Part shown: piece after piece, positions 4,759-5,795 of the stretch
Position numbering within the stretch: the first letter of the stretch is position 1
Layout: each line of letters opens with the position of its first letter
Assembly: GCA_902490055.1 (NCBI GenBank)
Contig: CABUCP010000234.1
Span: forward strand, 1 to 5,795
DNA from: an uncultured Klebsiella sp.
GTDB lineage: Bacteria > Pseudomonadota > Gammaproteobacteria > Enterobacterales > Enterobacteriaceae
Length of the DNA stretch: 5,795 bases
Direction: 5' to 3'
Position numbers and translations under genes: made by a program
Notes under the pieces: generated by a model
What the model was told of the DNA's origin: nothing
What the model saw: only the letters and a program-made list of their open reading frames with translations
The model's database searches: none

Positions 4759-5795
4759 ATGCGCGTTACCGATTTTTCTTTTGAATTACCTGAATCCCTG
4801 ATTGCCCACTATCCGCAGCCGGAGCGCAGTAGCTGCCGCTTGCTGTCGCTGGACGGGCCGACGGGCGCGCTGACGCACGGTACTTTCACCGATCTGCTCG
4901 ATAAGCTCAACCCTGGCGATTTGCTGGTCTTTAACAATACCCGGGTGATCCCGGCGCGCCTGTTTGGCCGTAAAGCCAGCGGCGGCAAGATTGAAGTACT
5001 GGTTGAGCGGATGCTCGATGATAAACGTATTCTGGCGCATATTCGCGCCTCCAAGGCGCCGAAGCCGGGGGCGGAACTGCTGTTGGGCGATGACGAAAGC
5101 ATTAACGCCACCATGCTGGCGCGTCACGGCGCGCTGTTTGAGGTTGAATTCAACGACGCGCGCCCGGTGCTGGATATTCTTAACAGCATTGGTCACATGC
5201 CGCTGCCGCCGTATATCGATCGCCCGGACGAAGACGCCGATCGCGAGCTGTACCAGACAGTTTACGGCACCAAGCCGGGCGCGGTCGCCGCGCCGACCGC
5301 CGGCCTGCATTTTGACGACCCGCTGCTGGAAAAACTGCGCGCTAAAGGCATTGAGATGGCGTTTGTGACGCTGCACGTTGGCGCGGGGACCTTCCAGCCG
5401 GTGCGCGTCGACAGCATTGAAGAGCACATCATGCACTCCGAATATGCGGAAGTGCCTCAGGAGGTAGTGGACGCGGTGCTGGCGGCGAAAGCGCGAGGCA
5501 ATCGCGTTATCGCCGTGGGGACGACTTCCGTGCGTTCGCTGGAAAGCGCGGCGCAGGCGGCAAAAAAAGAGCTGATTGAGCCGTTCTTTGCCGATACGCA
5601 GATCTTTATCTATCCGGGATATCAGTACAAAGTCATCGATGCGCTGGTGACTAACTTCCATCTCCCTGAATCAACGCTGATTATGTTGGTCTCCGCTTTC
5701 GCGGGCTATCAGCATACGATGAACGCCTACAAGGCGGCGGTAGAACAAAAATATCGCTTTTTTAGCTACGGGGATGCGATGTTTATCACGTACAA
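4759..5795 (+). CDS. queA: S-adenosylmethionine:tRNA ribosyltransferase-isomerase, 3' end missing
   Basis: QueA transfers and isomerises the ribosyl group of S-adenosylmethionine onto preQ1-modified tRNA, giving epoxyqueuosine at wobble position 34 of GUN-anticodon tRNAs. It is a cytoplasmic enzyme acting after Tgt. 345 codons are visible; E. coli QueA has 356 residues, so about 11 are lost beyond the edge. Family blocks in order: [14 protein letters not shown] (16-29), [13 protein letters not shown] (58-70), APTAGLHF (178-185), [45 protein letters not shown] (298-307) and [14 protein letters not shown] at the edge. Sequence and length agree almost throughout with E. coli QueA from memory. 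The ATG at 4759 gives the conserved start [14 protein letters not shown]; the ribosome site is weak (TGAG at 4747-4750). It is divergent from acpH and normally followed by tgt, yajC and secD. It is intact as far as seen. Confidence 0.97.
   Translation, partial: MRVTDFSFELPESLIAHYPQPERSSCRLLSLDGPTGALTHGTFTDLLDKLNPGDLLVFNNTRVIPARLFGRKASGGKIEVLVERMLDDKRILAHIRASKAPKPGAELLLGDDESINATMLARHGALFEVEFNDARPVLDILNSIGHMPLPPYIDRPDEDADRELYQTVYGTKPGAVAAPTAGLHFDDPLLEKLRAKGIEMAFVTLHVGAGTFQPVRVDSIEEHIMHSEYAEVPQEVVDAVLAAKARGNRVIAVGTTSVRSLESAAQAAKKELIEPFFADTQIFIYPGYQYKVIDALVTNFHLPESTLIMLVSAFAGYQHTMNAYKAAVEQKYRFFSYGDAMFITY

Noticed and set aside
4786..5661. 291-codon open frame on the minus strand opposite queA
   Set aside because: queA on the plus strand matches a known protein along its whole length. 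The antisense frame is rich in Arg, Gln and His, as expected from complementing GC-biased codons, and resembles no family.

Overview
The window looks like chromosome of a gamma-proteobacterium of the order Enterobacterales, most likely Klebsiella or a close relative (Raoultella, Enterobacter). The right-hand genes read almost residue for residue like E. coli AcpH and QueA as I remember them. The third-codon positions are GC-rich. A REP element of the 'gtaggcccggtaagcg' type used by Klebsiella/Enterobacter sits between two convergent genes. The genus is an inference from memory, not from a database search.

Left part (1-3143, + strand): three genes in one direction that look like a small accessory catabolic unit. 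They are the 3' portion of an isochorismatase-superfamily (YcaC-like) hydrolase, a membrane-anchored antibiotic-biosynthesis-monooxygenase (ABM) domain protein, and a 622-residue YtcJ-type metal-dependent amidohydrolase with an odd Cys/His-rich tail. The last two are 25 bp apart and surely co-transcribed. The first two are separated by 137 bp that hold a degenerate palindromic repeat and possible RNA hairpins. E. coli K-12 has no such genes here as far as I recall, so the block is probably an insertion beside the conserved malZ-acpH-queA neighbourhood.

Middle (3144-4016): a REP element and a strong intrinsic terminator separate the amidohydrolase from a convergent 2-Cys peroxiredoxin gene (tsaA of Salmonella, 'peroxiredoxin C'). 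The peroxiredoxin has highly biased codons. Its own sigma70-like promoter has an OxyR-like half-site and a LysR-type palindrome directly upstream, which suggests oxidative-stress control.

Right part (4017-5795): acpH (acyl-carrier-protein phosphodiesterase, minus strand) and queA (queuosine biosynthesis, plus strand, cut by the window end about 11 codons early) diverge from a 160-bp region with two back-to-back candidate promoters. This is the conserved enterobacterial core, normally continuing into tgt-yajC-secD.

There is no stretch over 300 bases without a gene; every intergenic gap (567-703, 3144-3244, 3848-4016, 4599-4758) is described below. I found no CRISPR array, tRNA, rRNA, insertion sequence or phage gene. 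The most unusual items are the accessory three-gene unit and the Cys/His tail on its amidohydrolase.
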